47,201 bases of DNA from Terriglobia bacterium (GCA_036496425.1 DASXLG010000352.1:1-47201); one strand, 5' to 3'. Counted from the first letter of the stretch, positions 36,471 to 45,090 are shown. A program made the numbers and translations. The notes: a model not told the origin generated them from the letters alone.

Positions 36471-37169
36471 GTGAAACGGATTTTTGTGCCAGTTATCATC
36501 GGTCTCTTGTTTTTGAGCCTTGCCGCATGCAGCAAAGCGCCGGCAACGACGAGCGCGGACTCGGTCAGCAAACCGGCGGCCGCCACCGCGAATGCGCCGG
36601 ACAAGACGCAGGCCGAACCTCAAACACCTTCCGCGCCCGCGCCCGCACTCGCGCCCCCGATAACAATTCCCGCCGGAACAACGCTGAGGGTGTCGTTGAT
36701 CGACGCCGTCAGTTCAGACCAGAGCCGCGCCGGCGATTCATTCGCTGCGAGCCTCGCTGAACCCGTTGTCAGCGACGGCCAGACGATTCTCGCGAGGGGT
36801 ACGAAAGTCCGCGGGCGCGTTGTGGACGCGAAGGAATCCGGCCGCGTGAAAGGCCGGGCCAGCATTGAGCTGAAATTGACGGAAGTCATTTTGAGAGACG
36901 GCAGCGCTGTAAACATCTCGACGAAGCCGTACGCAGCTGTCGCGCCGGCAACCAAGAAGCGTGATGCCGGGATTATCGGCGGCGGCGCCGGTTTAGGCGC
37001 GGTGATTGGCGCAATCGCGGGTGGCGGCAAAGGCGCCGCCATCGGAGCGGTTGTTGGCGGCGGGGCGGGTACAGGCACGGTTCTGGCCACCCGCGGAAAA
37101 GAAATTCGTTACGCGCCGGAGACTCGCCTGCAATTCACGCTCACGAGTCCGATCCAGATCCAGCTTTGA
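36471..37169 (+). CDS. Lipoprotein with glycine-zipper segment (paralogue 2)
   Basis: A 232-residue lipoprotein. The lipobox LSLAAC gives lipidated C20. A Pro/Ala/Thr-rich stretch follows (about 22-64), then a beta domain (IPAGTTLRVSLIDAVSSDQS, AGDSFAASL, GQTILARGTKVRGRVV) related to the neighbour at 35490. A glycine zipper (GIIGGGAGLGAVIGAIAGGG, about 164-183) could insert in a membrane. It starts with GTG after a strong TAGGAGG site. A stem-loop with a T-run follows. Probably an envelope protein of unknown role. Confidence 0.75.
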   Translation: MKRIFVPVIIGLLFLSLAACSKAPATTSADSVSKPAAATANAPDKTQAEPQTPSAPAPALAPPITIPAGTTLRVSLIDAVSSDQSRAGDSFAASLAEPVVSDGQTILARGTKVRGRVVDAKESGRVKGRASIELKLTEVILRDGSAVNISTKPYAAVAPATKKRDAGIIGGGAGLGAVIGAIAGGGKGAAIGAVVGGGAGTGTVLATRGKEIRYAPETRLQFTLTSPIQIQL

Positions 37170-37189
37170 TTGTTCCTCTGTCCTGTCTT

Positions 37190-37235
37190 GCGGGAGGGCG
37201 GCCGTCCGAGAGTGGCCGCCGTCCCGCTTTTTTTT
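37190..37235 (+). terminator. Rho-independent terminator after the lipoprotein gene
   Basis: GCGGGAGGGCGGCC pairs with GGCCGCCGTCCCGC (one internal mismatch) around a 10-base loop, followed by eight T. It ends the rightward gene group 35490-37169. Confidence 0.88.
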
Positions 37236-37246
37236 GCCTGCTGAAT

Positions 37247-38347
37247 TTACCTGCTGCAGGTTGCTGCCCGGTTGGAGTGGGACTCATAAATTGAATCCAG
37301 CAGCGGATTGTGCGCGCCGATCCGCTGGGCAATCGGTTCGAGGAACCGGCCGTACTTTTCGAGGGTGGCGACGTCCCTCCGCGCCAGAGCCTGTCGTACG
37401 TCACTCTGAATTTCGGGAGTGATGATCTCCGTCCGGCCGACGAATACGCGGTTTGTCTTCGCTGGCGCCGGCTGTATTGCCAGCGGAAGTACGGAGTCCA
37501 CAGTCGGCCGCGGAAGGATGTAGAACAATCGCGCGCCTTCCTCGAACCACGAGTCGCTCCACGTTTGAATCATGGCATGGGCTTCCCTGGCGTAGAGTCC
37601 TTGATCCGTGAGAGCGCGCTCGAGGGCCTTGAACAAGCCGGCGCGATTATTTTGAAGCGAGCTGCGATCCAGCGTCACCTCGCCATGGACCTGCCCCACG
37701 ACCGTGTACCCAAGTTTGCCGCCGCGGTTTTCGAACAGGATGACGCCGTTGACTGTATTGTCGTCGAGGCTTTTCACCTGAACCCTGCCATCCGGCGTCA
37801 ATCGTGCTGAGATCGGAAGCGGAAAACTTCCGACACCGCGATAGAAGAGAAACTTTTCAGTTTGTGTGCCGACCTGTAATGGAGCGGCATCCGTTTCACG
37901 CGCCAAGTAATAGTGGCTCGGGCCGCTTCCTTGCGGAAAACTCTGTTCTGCGCGAGGCAGGATGCGAACGTTTCGCCATTCGATGGAGCCGTTGGGTGGC
38001 GTGGACGCTTGCGGGTACCAGTCCGTCATTGTTCCCTTCGGAAAGGCAACCTTGACGTCGGCTGTCGCCTCCTGCGAGCTGTAGAAGTAGAGAACCGGGG
38101 TTTCCATCCGAACCGTTCCGGGAATCTGAGATTTGAATCCGCCAAAGCTGTCCACAAAGCAGGGCAAGTCCTCGCGGCCTCCATAGGTGCGCCACGGAGT
38201 TGCGACGCCGTCTTCCCCGGCTACCGAGGTGAACGTGCCCCATTCATGCACGGTCACATCGCGGGGGTTCAGTGTGGATGACAGGATAGTGCTCACAGCG
38301 AGAACGGGAAAGAGAATCAGGCAAAGGGATAGAAACTTCGTTTTCAT
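37247..38347 (-). CDS. Secreted HEWGTF-type protein of unknown function
   Basis: A 366-residue exported protein (signal peptide about 1-25). The mature start VTVHEWGTFTSVAGEDG is a conserved motif I recall in proteins from acidobacteria and planctomycetes without a known role. MIQTWSDSWFEEGARLFYILP is another conserved-looking segment. There are no catalytic motifs I can name. An AAGGAGGAG site lies just before the ATG. It is 35 bases downstream of the anti-sigma-like gene on the same strand, so it is probably part of the ECF operon and could be its output. Confidence 0.7.
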   Translation of the reverse strand: MKTKFLSLCLILFPVLAVSTILSSTLNPRDVTVHEWGTFTSVAGEDGVATPWRTYGGREDLPCFVDSFGGFKSQIPGTVRMETPVLYFYSSQEATADVKVAFPKGTMTDWYPQASTPPNGSIEWRNVRILPRAEQSFPQGSGPSHYYLARETDAAPLQVGTQTEKFLFYRGVGSFPLPISARLTPDGRVQVKSLDDNTVNGVILFENRGGKLGYTVVGQVHGEVTLDRSSLQNNRAGLFKALERALTDQGLYAREAHAMIQTWSDSWFEEGARLFYILPRPTVDSVLPLAIQPAPAKTNRVFVGRTEIITPEIQSDVRQALARRDVATLEKYGRFLEPIAQRIGAHNPLLDSIYESHSNRAATCSR

Positions 38348-38382
38348 ACCACTCCTCCTTATTTTTCGGCTGTAACGGGCTT

Positions 38383-39414
38383 CTACTGCCAGAGCTGAGA
38401 GACAATTGTTCGCCAGGCATCGAGCATCTTCGGATCGAGCGCGACGATGCCGTCGCGTGTGACTCCTGGCGGAGGAGGCAGCAACTGCGCGAGCCGGTCA
38501 TAAATCAGGCCCCGCGATTGCGCCTCAAGACGCGGGATCAAATGCCAGAGCGACAGGGCGTCGCGAATGTGGGATTTTTCAAGCACGATTTCGAGCTGTC
38601 GTGTGCGTTCGGGACCTTCACTGAGCGAATCCACTTTTTGAAGCGCCGCCTTAAAGTCCGTGGAGGAATCCTCGAAGAACGGCGTACCGGGTCCGGCGTT
38701 CCGGCGTGTCCGGCAGAAGGCTCCTGCGGGCACGATCGTTTCGCGTCCATCCCGCTCAAAAGCAACCAGGCCTACGGTCACATGAAGGAGGCTGCTGCCG
38801 TCCTCCTGGACTTCGAGCGAATATTTGCATCCCAGATCCACGGCCGATGCGGAGGGCGTGTCGACTATAAACAGACGGGGCTGCGCCCACGTCTGCGCTT
38901 CAACGCGTCCGCGGTCGAGTGCGATACGGTGCTCATTCGATTTGGTGACCAGAAGGCGTATTCGTGTGTCAGGGCTGACCAGAAGCTGCCCGATGTTGGC
39001 GATCTTGACCTCTGCCTGGGACGCCGTTCCCGTTTGAAGAGTTTCGCCCGGCCGCAAACGTGAGATACCTGGAAAGCCGTCGACCTCCCATGATGGTCCG
39101 GCTGCTGCATGGTTTCGCAACGATATGACGAGTGCCAATACCACTATCGCGAAACCGGCGGCGGCAATTGCGGGAATCCATCTTCTGTGGCGGACAGATA
39201 CGCGCTGCGCGTCCTGCAACACATCCCATAACGGCTCGGGCGCAGCGGATACGTGCAGTACAGAAGCCAGGCGGGCACCAAGCTGAATCTCCCCGTACGC
39301 CGTGCGGCACTTGGGGCAGTTCTGCAGATGGGTCTCGACCAACTGCCTTGCGGCGAGCGTCAGTTCATTGTGGTGATACGCCGAGAGATCCCGGATGATG
39401 TGCTTCCGAAACAT
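38383..39414 (-). CDS. Membrane anti-sigma factor with zf-HC2 and FecR-like domains
   Basis: A 343-residue single-pass membrane protein. The N-terminal zinc-binding anti-sigma motif is THLQNCPKC (H29, C33, C36). A membrane helix lies at about 77-100 (AIAAAGFAIVVLALVISL). The periplasmic part has a FecR-like segment (SRLRPGETLQTGTASQAEVK and IRLLVTKSNEHRIALDRGRV). Such proteins hold an ECF sigma factor at the membrane until a signal arrives. The start is placed at 39414, one base after the sigma gene stop; an upstream extension would overlap the sigma gene. It probably controls the sigma factor at 39416-39988. Confidence 0.85.
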   Translation of the reverse strand: MFRKHIIRDLSAYHHNELTLAARQLVETHLQNCPKCRTAYGEIQLGARLASVLHVSAAPEPLWDVLQDAQRVSVRHRRWIPAIAAAGFAIVVLALVISLRNHAAAGPSWEVDGFPGISRLRPGETLQTGTASQAEVKIANIGQLLVSPDTRIRLLVTKSNEHRIALDRGRVEAQTWAQPRLFIVDTPSASAVDLGCKYSLEVQEDGSSLLHVTVGLVAFERDGRETIVPAGAFCRTRRNAGPGTPFFEDSSTDFKAALQKVDSLSEGPERTRQLEIVLEKSHIRDALSLWHLIPRLEAQSRGLIYDRLAQLLPPPPGVTRDGIVALDPKMLDAWRTIVSQLWQ

Positions 39415-39415
39415 G

Positions 39416-39988
39416 CTACTCCCCACCTGCCGGCGCGCCCCGAAGGTGCGACAGCTTGCGCGCGAGAATCGCATGCGCCCGATTGAGGCGTGAGGCGACC
39501 GTGCCTTTGCTGCATCCCATCGCTTCGGCGATTTCGTCATATGAAAGATCTTCGAAATATCTCAGCAGGATGGTGATCCGCAATTTCGGTCTCATCGCCG
39601 CGATCACTTTTCGCACGGATGCCTCTATTTCACGCTGAATGAATTGGGCTTCGTGTGATCCGTGGCTGTCTCGCAAATGCCGCTCGCCCGAATCGCCGAA
39701 CGGTAAAAACCGGCGTAACGCCGGTTTCCGGTCGAGGCACGCATTGGTCACGAGGCGGTGAAGCCAGGTGGAAAAGTGCGACCGGTTTTCGAATTGTGAA
39801 ATCGTGCGCATGAGCTTTAGAAAAACGTCCTGCGTGATGTCTTTTGCCGCCGCTTCATCGCCATCGAAGAAACAAAGCGCAATCGAATACACACGGTCTT
39901 TATGAGCTTCGAACAGCAGACGAAAGGCGTCCGAGTCGCCGCGTCTGCACGCCTCAATCGTGCGATCATCGATGATCTGCTTCGTCAT
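39416..39988 (-). CDS. ECF-type RNA polymerase sigma factor
   Basis: A 190-residue sigma-70-family ECF factor. Region 2 is visible as ACRRGDSDAFRLLFEAHKDRVYSI and AAAKDITQDVFLKLMRTISQFE. Region 4 is RITILLRYFEDLSYDEIAEA followed by MGCSKGTVASRLNRAHAIL, the helix-turn-helix that reads the -35 site. It is followed directly by its probable anti-sigma gene (1-base spacer) and then a secreted protein gene. The target regulon is unknown. Confidence 0.92.
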   Translation of the reverse strand: MTKQIIDDRTIEACRRGDSDAFRLLFEAHKDRVYSIALCFFDGDEAAAKDITQDVFLKLMRTISQFENRSHFSTWLHRLVTNACLDRKPALRRFLPFGDSGERHLRDSHGSHEAQFIQREIEASVRKVIAAMRPKLRITILLRYFEDLSYDEIAEAMGCSKGTVASRLNRAHAILARKLSHLRGAPAGGE

Positions 39989-40063
39989 TCGCGCGACCTG
40001 CCCCTTAGACGCGCGTCAGCTCCGTCTTCTTCCATTTTTTCGTAAGGCTGCCTGCGACGCCGC

Positions 40064-41251
40064 TCACATCTTCCCTGAGGCGATGCCTCCGGCGGTGACG
40101 AGGAATGGATTCGGCGTGATCGGGCGAGAGGAAGTTTCGTAGTCGCGCTGAATCTGCTGGAGGACATGTTCGAAGAGCGAGCTGTTTCCTCCGGAGAAGG
40201 CGACCAGTGTGTCGTCGTTCGGGATGCCGGCGTAGAAAGGACTTCCCAATGGACCGGAAAAGATCCGGTGGAGGTCCGGGTGCAGCAGCCGGCTGGCGTC
40301 CAGACCGTCATTGGTGGCCAGCATGATCAGCCGGCCGCCCGATTCGCGGGCGCCTTCGAGCCGTTCCGGCCACGGAAGCTGCGTAAGATTGCCGATCGCC
40401 AGATCGTGCAACTCCTCCTGACCCATGCGCCACCGTTCACGATCCCACGTCGTCAGCAGCCGGGATACGCGATGCGTACGAATCGCGTAACAGATAAACA
40501 GGTTCGCTAACCATTCCGTCCGGACGAGGTGTTCAGTCCCCATTCCAGCCTCGACATAACTCACGGGTCTCAGAAGCGGCAGAATGTTGTCACGCACGTC
40601 TTCAAGACTCTCGCGGCCCGGCGGCTGGTGCGCGAGAGACGCCAGACCCTCGACAAAGTTTGCAACGATCGCTTCGCGCCGCTCGGGCGCAGCCGCGACT
40701 TCCTTGTATAGATTGGCCGGCGAAATGGTGTGATCGCGGCCACGGATCCGTGCATCGTCGAAGTGATAGTCTTGCTCCGGATGCAAACGCCGCAGCCGCT
40801 GAAGCAGGTCGTCGTCCGTCTTACGCAGCAGGAGTTCCCGCTCCCGCATGATTTCGAGGCTGGACATGAGCCGTTCAAACTGCGGATTCCAGATTTCCCG
40901 CTCGTTTTCAGGCGCCTGTGAACTGGCAAAGAGCACGAGATCGCCGCCGGTGATGATCCAGAAGTTCGCCGTCTCCTCACTTGTGCCGTCAGCCTTGAAG
41001 CCCAAATGCCGCAGCGAACGATCGCGCCGTACGTTTGCGGCTTCGCCCTCGCCAATCGCACTTGCGAAAATGCCGGGCAAGTCCCGCTCGATTCGTTCGG
41101 TATTAATGCTGAGCGGCAGGATCGTTATCCACAAGCCGACATCGTCCCGCTCGCGCGGACCAAAGCCACACGAGCGGCCCTCGTCCTTTTCAAGATGCTC
41201 CCAGTCCGCCGGATATTCGAGCCGGTATGCGTTTGCGGGATGAATGAACAT
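40064..41251 (-). CDS. DUF1444 family protein with N-terminal PsbP/DcrB-like region
   Basis: A 395-residue cytoplasmic protein. Residues about 1-135 (YRLEYPADWEHLEKDEG, then a strand-rich stretch to MSSLEIM) look like the small fold common to DcrB/PsbP-like domains. Residues about 210-385 match DUF1444: NILPLLRPVSYVEAG, LFICYAIRTHRVSRLL, WRMGQEELHDLAIGNL and SGGRLIMLATNDGLDASRLL. DUF1444 has no established function. There is no obvious operon: the sigma gene downstream is 75 bases away and the upstream neighbour is divergent. Confidence 0.75.
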   Translation of the reverse strand: MFIHPANAYRLEYPADWEHLEKDEGRSCGFGPRERDDVGLWITILPLSINTERIERDLPGIFASAIGEGEAANVRRDRSLRHLGFKADGTSEETANFWIITGGDLVLFASSQAPENEREIWNPQFERLMSSLEIMRERELLLRKTDDDLLQRLRRLHPEQDYHFDDARIRGRDHTISPANLYKEVAAAPERREAIVANFVEGLASLAHQPPGRESLEDVRDNILPLLRPVSYVEAGMGTEHLVRTEWLANLFICYAIRTHRVSRLLTTWDRERWRMGQEELHDLAIGNLTQLPWPERLEGARESGGRLIMLATNDGLDASRLLHPDLHRIFSGPLGSPFYAGIPNDDTLVAFSGGNSSLFEHVLQQIQRDYETSSRPITPNPFLVTAGGIASGKM

Positions 41252-41427
41252 TGTCAGTTGAATTGGCGTATCACTCGTCCGACTTCATTTTACGTCACAG
41301 GAACAGCCGTTCGAAGATGTTGGAATGTGCCCATGCCGGACTTTTCTGGCAAGCACGTTGCCGCGCCCATCTGAACCGGTCCAAATTAAGGGTGCGTGCC
41401 TGAAACTCCTGATAACCTTATGCCGGC

Positions 41428-42192
41428 ATGCAGCAGACACGAATCGAAAAAGCAGCAGAGTTCCTGGTACGTTGCCGGCGCGACAATCTTCCACAGGATG
41501 GAATCCCGGAAGGCTGCCGGCCGGAGAACACCGACGAAGCACTGGCGGTTCAGCAGCAGGTTCTTGCGCTACTCGGCGAAAACACGGGAGGATGGAAATG
41601 TTCGGTGCCCTCCGGTGAAAAGCTGACCATTGCGCCGCTTCCGGCTTCGGCGATTTGCCGGACTTCGCCGTGCTCCGTTCATCCCAAAGACTCGAGTGTT
41701 GAAATCGAACCGGAAATCGCCTTCAGTCTCGGCCGGACGCTGGATCCGCGGCCACTTCCGTACTCCGAAGAAGAAGTTCGCGCTGCCATCCGCGAAATCC
41801 GGCTGGTTTTGGAAGTGTTGGGCAGCCGGTATCGAAATCCGTCTGCGGTCTCCTGGCCTGAAGCGCTCGCCGACAGCGTCCGGCACCAGGGAATGTTTAT
41901 CGGGCCGATCTTGCAGGACGGGTTGCAAAAGCCGCTCGAGGGATTCCACTTGACGATCCAGTCTCCGGCAGGCCCGATTTTCGATCGTGACGTGCGGCAC
42001 CCCAACGGCCATCCCCTGCGTGCATTGTACTGGCTGGTGAATTTTCTCTCCAGTCGCGGCCAGGCGCTCCCGGCCGGCGCAATCGTCACGACGGGCTCCT
42101 ATGCGGGAGTGATCGATGCGCCGATGAACACGCCTCTGACGCTCGCATACGGCGCGCTCGGCACGTTCACTGTAGAGTTTCGAAGGGCGTAG
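41428..42192 (+). CDS. 2-keto-4-pentenoate hydratase / fumarylacetoacetate-hydrolase family enzyme
   Basis: A 254-residue enzyme. The metal-binding EIEPEIAFSL (Glu-x-Glu pair, about 89-98), a later RDVRHPNG-type loop and TTGSYAGVIDAP match hydratases of the MhpD/XylJ type, which add water to 2-hydroxypenta-2,4-dienoate in aromatic degradation meta-cleavage pathways. The expected downstream aldolase and dehydrogenase are not here, so the substrate is uncertain. Related decarboxylases share the fold. It stands alone between a divergent gene and hicB. Confidence 0.82.
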   Translation: MQQTRIEKAAEFLVRCRRDNLPQDGIPEGCRPENTDEALAVQQQVLALLGENTGGWKCSVPSGEKLTIAPLPASAICRTSPCSVHPKDSSVEIEPEIAFSLGRTLDPRPLPYSEEEVRAAIREIRLVLEVLGSRYRNPSAVSWPEALADSVRHQGMFIGPILQDGLQKPLEGFHLTIQSPAGPIFDRDVRHPNGHPLRALYWLVNFLSSRGQALPAGAIVTTGSYAGVIDAPMNTPLTLAYGALGTFTVEFRRA

Positions 42193-42276
42193 ATAGAATC
42201 CGGTCCAATCCTCAGCTTCTGAAGAATTCGACCTCAAGCCAGCGCCGAATCGCTATCGACCTATGCCAACGTCGGC

Positions 42277-42305
42277 TTGGAACCACCACGGTCGCTGCGT
42301 ATACT
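42277..42305 (+). promoter_or_regulatory. Sigma-70-type promoter of hicB
   Basis: TTGGAA (42277-42282) and TATACT (42300-42305) are separated by exactly 17 bases, close to consensus. The predicted start point falls on or beside the hicB ATG at 42312, so the message would be leaderless. Confidence 0.65.
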
Positions 42306-42311
42306 CTGGGT

Positions 42312-42557
42312 ATGCCCGAAACCGTAATCAACCTGGACATCGAGTCCTTACCCGAAGGCGGATACGTGGCTACCAGCCACGACCTTCCTGGATTGGTGGC
42401 TCAGGGCCGCACAATCGCCGAGTGCGCTGAAATCGCCCAAGATGTGGCGCGAAAACTTGTCGAGTCTTACGTTGAGCATGGCGATCCGCTCCCGTCGAAA
42501 CTCCGAGCGGTGAACCCGGCCAAGATCGAATTGGATATTCCAATAAGCATTCCCTGA
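42312..42557 (+). CDS. hicB: HicB family antitoxin
   Basis: An 81-residue protein with the HicB partial RNase-H fold: INLDIESLPEGGYVATSHDLPGLVAQGRTIAECAEIAQDVARKL is the family signature (shown in shorter words: GGYVATSHDLPG and TIAECAEIAQD). It normally neutralises the HicA mRNA interferase. The usual C-terminal DNA-binding part is short or absent. hicA follows after 3 bases but is broken by two frameshifts, so this antitoxin appears to be an orphan. A good promoter ends 6 bases before the ATG. Confidence 0.85.
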   Translation: MPETVINLDIESLPEGGYVATSHDLPGLVAQGRTIAECAEIAQDVARKLVESYVEHGDPLPSKLRAVNPAKIELDIPISIP

Positions 42558-42560
42558 CAA

Positions 42561-42753
42561 ATGGGGAGGCTTGCTGGATTCAAATACACCGATGTGGTGA
42601 GGAAGCTGAAACGGCTCGGCTTCACTTTCGATCGCCAAGCCAAGGGGAGCCACGAACCACTATTCCCAATCATCCTGGCGATATCCCCGAAGGTACTGTT
42701 GCGCGATCCTTCGAGCGGCGGAAGTTAATATAGATCAATTTCTCGGCGCCTGA
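42561..42753 (+). pseudogene. hicA: hicA toxin pseudogene (two frameshifts)
   Basis: Frame 1 from 42561 reads MGRLAGFKYTDVVRKLKRLG and then FDRQAKGSHE, a clear HicA start with the catalytic-His motif GSHE. From about 42656 a second frame reads TTIPNHPGDIPEGTV, and from about 42703 a third reads AILRAAEVNIDQFLGA and ends at TGA 42751-42753. The first break has also lost about ten codons between HE and TTIP. The second break needs one base to restore. The toxin is therefore almost certainly inactive. Confidence 0.88.
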
Positions 42754-42869
42754 GGCGTGACAGTCACGGCAACTTAAATCCGTGCGTGCGTGCCCGCTCG
42801 ACCGCCTGACGGATTGTGCGGACAAACAAGTGGATGCGTTGTTCCCGTATGAATCCGATGGCAGATCTA

Positions 42870-44135
42870 CTATCCGAATAAAATAAGTTCCGAAATTCGG
42901 CGTTGGAGATACCGTTGCTCGACGGAATTCCCTGCCAGCGCCAGAGCCAGGCGATAGTCCTTGAGGGCTTCCGCGTAGTTGCCGATGCGGCGCAGGATGT
43001 CCGCGCGGGCAGCGTGGTAGAGGTAATACGACTGGAACTCGGGCGCCGCCTGGAGGCTATCGATCAGTTCGAGACCCTTCTCGAGTCCTTCGCTCATCGC
43101 AATCGCAACCGCCCGGTTTAGAGATATGACGGCGGATGGCTGAAAACGCTGCAATTCTCCATACAGTGCTGCGATCTGAGCCCAATCCGTTTCGCCTGCG
43201 ATCACCGCCTCGGCATGAACAGCGGCAATCGCGGCTTGAATCTGAAAAGGTCCGGCGGCGCCAGCCTTCAGTGCCTGCTCGACCAGCCGTAATCCTTCGT
43301 AGATCTGTCCGCGATGCCACAACGACCGGTCCTGCTCTTCCAACGGAACGAGCTCGCCCGCCGCATTGGCGCGCGCGTCGCGCCGTGAATCGTGCAGCAG
43401 CATGAGCGCCAGTAATCCCTGATTTTCGGGCACATCGATCAGCAGCTCACAGAGCACGCGAGCCAGCCGGATGGCTTCGGCACAGAGATCGGTGCGGATC
43501 AAACGATCACCGGCGGTCGAAAGATATCCTTCGTTGAAGATGAGATAAATGACTGCACGCACCGCTGCGAGGCGTTCCGGCAACCGTTCGGCGGAAGGAA
43601 CTTCATAGGGAATCCGAGCTTCTTCGATTTTGCGCTTCGCCCGGACGATCCGTTGAGCAACGGTCGCTTCAGGAATGAAAAACGATTTCGCTATCTCGGC
43701 GGTCGTGAGACCTCCCAGGGTTTTCAGAGTCAGAGAGACTTGAGCCTCGGGGCGCAAGGCTGGATGACAACAGGTGAAGATCAGTCTCAATCGATCGTCC
43801 TGAAGGTGCATGTCCTGTTGGTCGTCATTGAGATTGTGCCCGGCCGGCGGAGTGACGGTTTCTGCGTGATAACGGATGGAGTCTTCATGATCGAGATGCG
43901 TCTTCTCGCGCCGGCTGCGGTCGATGAGCTTGCGGTGAGCGGCTGCCGTGATCCAGGCTGCAGGATTCTGAGGAATTCCGCGCTCGGGCCAGGAAGCCAG
44001 CGCGGAGGCAAACGCTTCCTGCATGGCTTCCTCAGCCCGGTCGAAGGATCCCGAGATGCGAATCAAGGTGGCGGCAATGCGGCCGGACTCCTGTCGAAAG
44101 ACGGATTCCGCAACCGAATGGGCCTCCGGAATCAT
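42870..44135 (-). CDS. ECF42-type sigma factor with C-terminal DUF6596 extension
   Basis: A 421-residue sigma factor. Residues about 1-170 form ECF regions 2 and 4: EEAMQEAFASALASWPERGIP, PAAWITAAAHRKLIDRSRR, then GGLTTAEIAKSFFIPEATVA. The remaining 250 residues are the helical DUF6596/TPR-like extension (AVIYLIFNEGYLSTAGDRL). ECF42 sigma factors lack a classic anti-sigma and are paired with DGPF-motif YCII proteins, exactly the two genes upstream (gap 6 bases). The C-terminal extension is reported to be needed for activity. A matching autoregulatory promoter lies at 44873-44898. Confidence 0.92.
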   Translation of the reverse strand: MIPEAHSVAESVFRQESGRIAATLIRISGSFDRAEEAMQEAFASALASWPERGIPQNPAAWITAAAHRKLIDRSRREKTHLDHEDSIRYHAETVTPPAGHNLNDDQQDMHLQDDRLRLIFTCCHPALRPEAQVSLTLKTLGGLTTAEIAKSFFIPEATVAQRIVRAKRKIEEARIPYEVPSAERLPERLAAVRAVIYLIFNEGYLSTAGDRLIRTDLCAEAIRLARVLCELLIDVPENQGLLALMLLHDSRRDARANAAGELVPLEEQDRSLWHRGQIYEGLRLVEQALKAGAAGPFQIQAAIAAVHAEAVIAGETDWAQIAALYGELQRFQPSAVISLNRAVAIAMSEGLEKGLELIDSLQAAPEFQSYYLYHAARADILRRIGNYAEALKDYRLALALAGNSVEQRYLQRRISELILFG

Positions 44136-44141
44136 CGGCGG

Positions 44142-44507
44142 CTACGGAAGTTTCGGCAGATCATCAACCGGGCGGATTTCAATGCATCCTTCGCGGCCTT
44201 TGCACACTGTTGGAATCCGCTTTCCCCATTCGATCGCTTCGTCCAGATCCTTGCACTCGAGAATGTAATATCCCGCAAGCTGTTCCTTCGTCTCCGCGAA
44301 TGGCCCGTCGACTGTTACCGGGAAACCCTGGTCGAACCGGACGGTCGTCGCGGTACCCGTCGATTTGAGCCGTTCGACTCCGAGCAACACTCCCTTCCGT
44401 CCGGCGTCCCGCAGGACGGCTGCATGGTCCTGCATGACCTGCTGCATCTCCTCCTGCGAGCGGGGCTCGTCCGTTTCCTGCGAATAGATCAGAAACATGT
44501 AGCGCAT
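44142..44507 (-). CDS. YCII-related DGPF-motif protein 1
   Basis: A 121-residue protein with the dimeric YCII fold: MRYMFLIYSQE at the start, VDGPFAETKEQLAGYYILE in the middle and GCIEIRPVDD at the end. The DGPF motif marks partners of ECF42 sigma factors. The start is placed at the ATG 44507, five bases after the preceding gene. It is a paralogue of the gene at 44513-44848. The biochemical role of these proteins is not established. Confidence 0.88.
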   Translation of the reverse strand: MRYMFLIYSQETDEPRSQEEMQQVMQDHAAVLRDAGRKGVLLGVERLKSTGTATTVRFDQGFPVTVDGPFAETKEQLAGYYILECKDLDEAIEWGKRIPTVCKGREGCIEIRPVDDLPKLP

Positions 44508-44512
44508 GGTCT

Positions 44513-44848
44513 TCAGGAAAAATTCATTATGGGACGCACTTCGACGCACCCGAAACGGGCGCCCGGAATCTTTGCGGCCATCGCGATTGCTTCGTTCTTA
44601 TCCTGCGCTTCAACGAGATAAAACCCGCCCAACTGTTCTTTCGTCTCGGCGAACGGCCCGTCTGTCGTGAAAACCTGACCATCCCGGACCCGCACGCTGA
44701 CCGCTGTGCCTGTCGGCTGGAGCGCATTGCCCCCTTTTATAGAAGCGGCGTGGGCACCGCCGAATGCCCCATATTCTTTCATTTCCTCCGGATCAAACCC
44801 TTTGGCGAACCGTTCTTCACTTTCGTAGATCATTAACAGAAACTGCAT
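44513..44848 (-). CDS. YCII-related DGPF-motif protein 2
   Basis: A 111-residue YCII-fold protein: MQFLLMIYESEERFA, TTDGPFAETKEQLGGFYLVE and GCVEVRPI. It is the first gene of the three-gene ECF42 operon, preceded by a strong GAGGAGG ribosome site and a putative ECF promoter. Its similarity to the following gene indicates tandem duplication. Confidence 0.9.
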   Translation of the reverse strand: MQFLLMIYESEERFAKGFDPEEMKEYGAFGGAHAASIKGGNALQPTGTAVSVRVRDGQVFTTDGPFAETKEQLGGFYLVEAQDKNEAIAMAAKIPGARFGCVEVRPIMNFS

Positions 44849-44872
44849 CTTTGTCTACCTCCTCAACAGTAC

Positions 44873-44898
44873 GACGCACAATCAGGACGAAATCGACA
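44873..44898 (-). promoter_or_regulatory. Putative ECF42-type promoter
   Basis: On the minus strand TGTCGA (44898-44893) and CGTC (44876-44873) are separated by 16 bases. From memory, the published ECF42 target motif is TGTCGA at -35 with CGA/TC at -10, so this fits autoregulation of the sigma operon. It lies 24 bases before the first start codon. Confidence 0.6.
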
Positions 44899-45090
44899 CT
44901 TCAATGAAAAAAACTTTTCAATCGGCTTTCCGGCAGCGGAATTCCTTGGAATTCTACAATCAATAGGGCTTGTCATCTTGCCGATCACAAACGGATTAAG
45001 CTCACTACTAACTCCGTTTACTCGTCGTTCCGCTTCCCGCTGAAAAAGAGGGACAGCTCCGGCGTCTTTTTCGTCAACGAGCTTTTTCGA

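Noticed and set aside
42764-42866. Minus-strand fragment reading GFIREQRIHLFVRTIRQAVE and ending at a stop near 42764.
   Set aside because: It looks protein-like but is about 35 codons, has no start codon and overlaps the end of the sigma gene. It may be a remnant, but cannot be supported.
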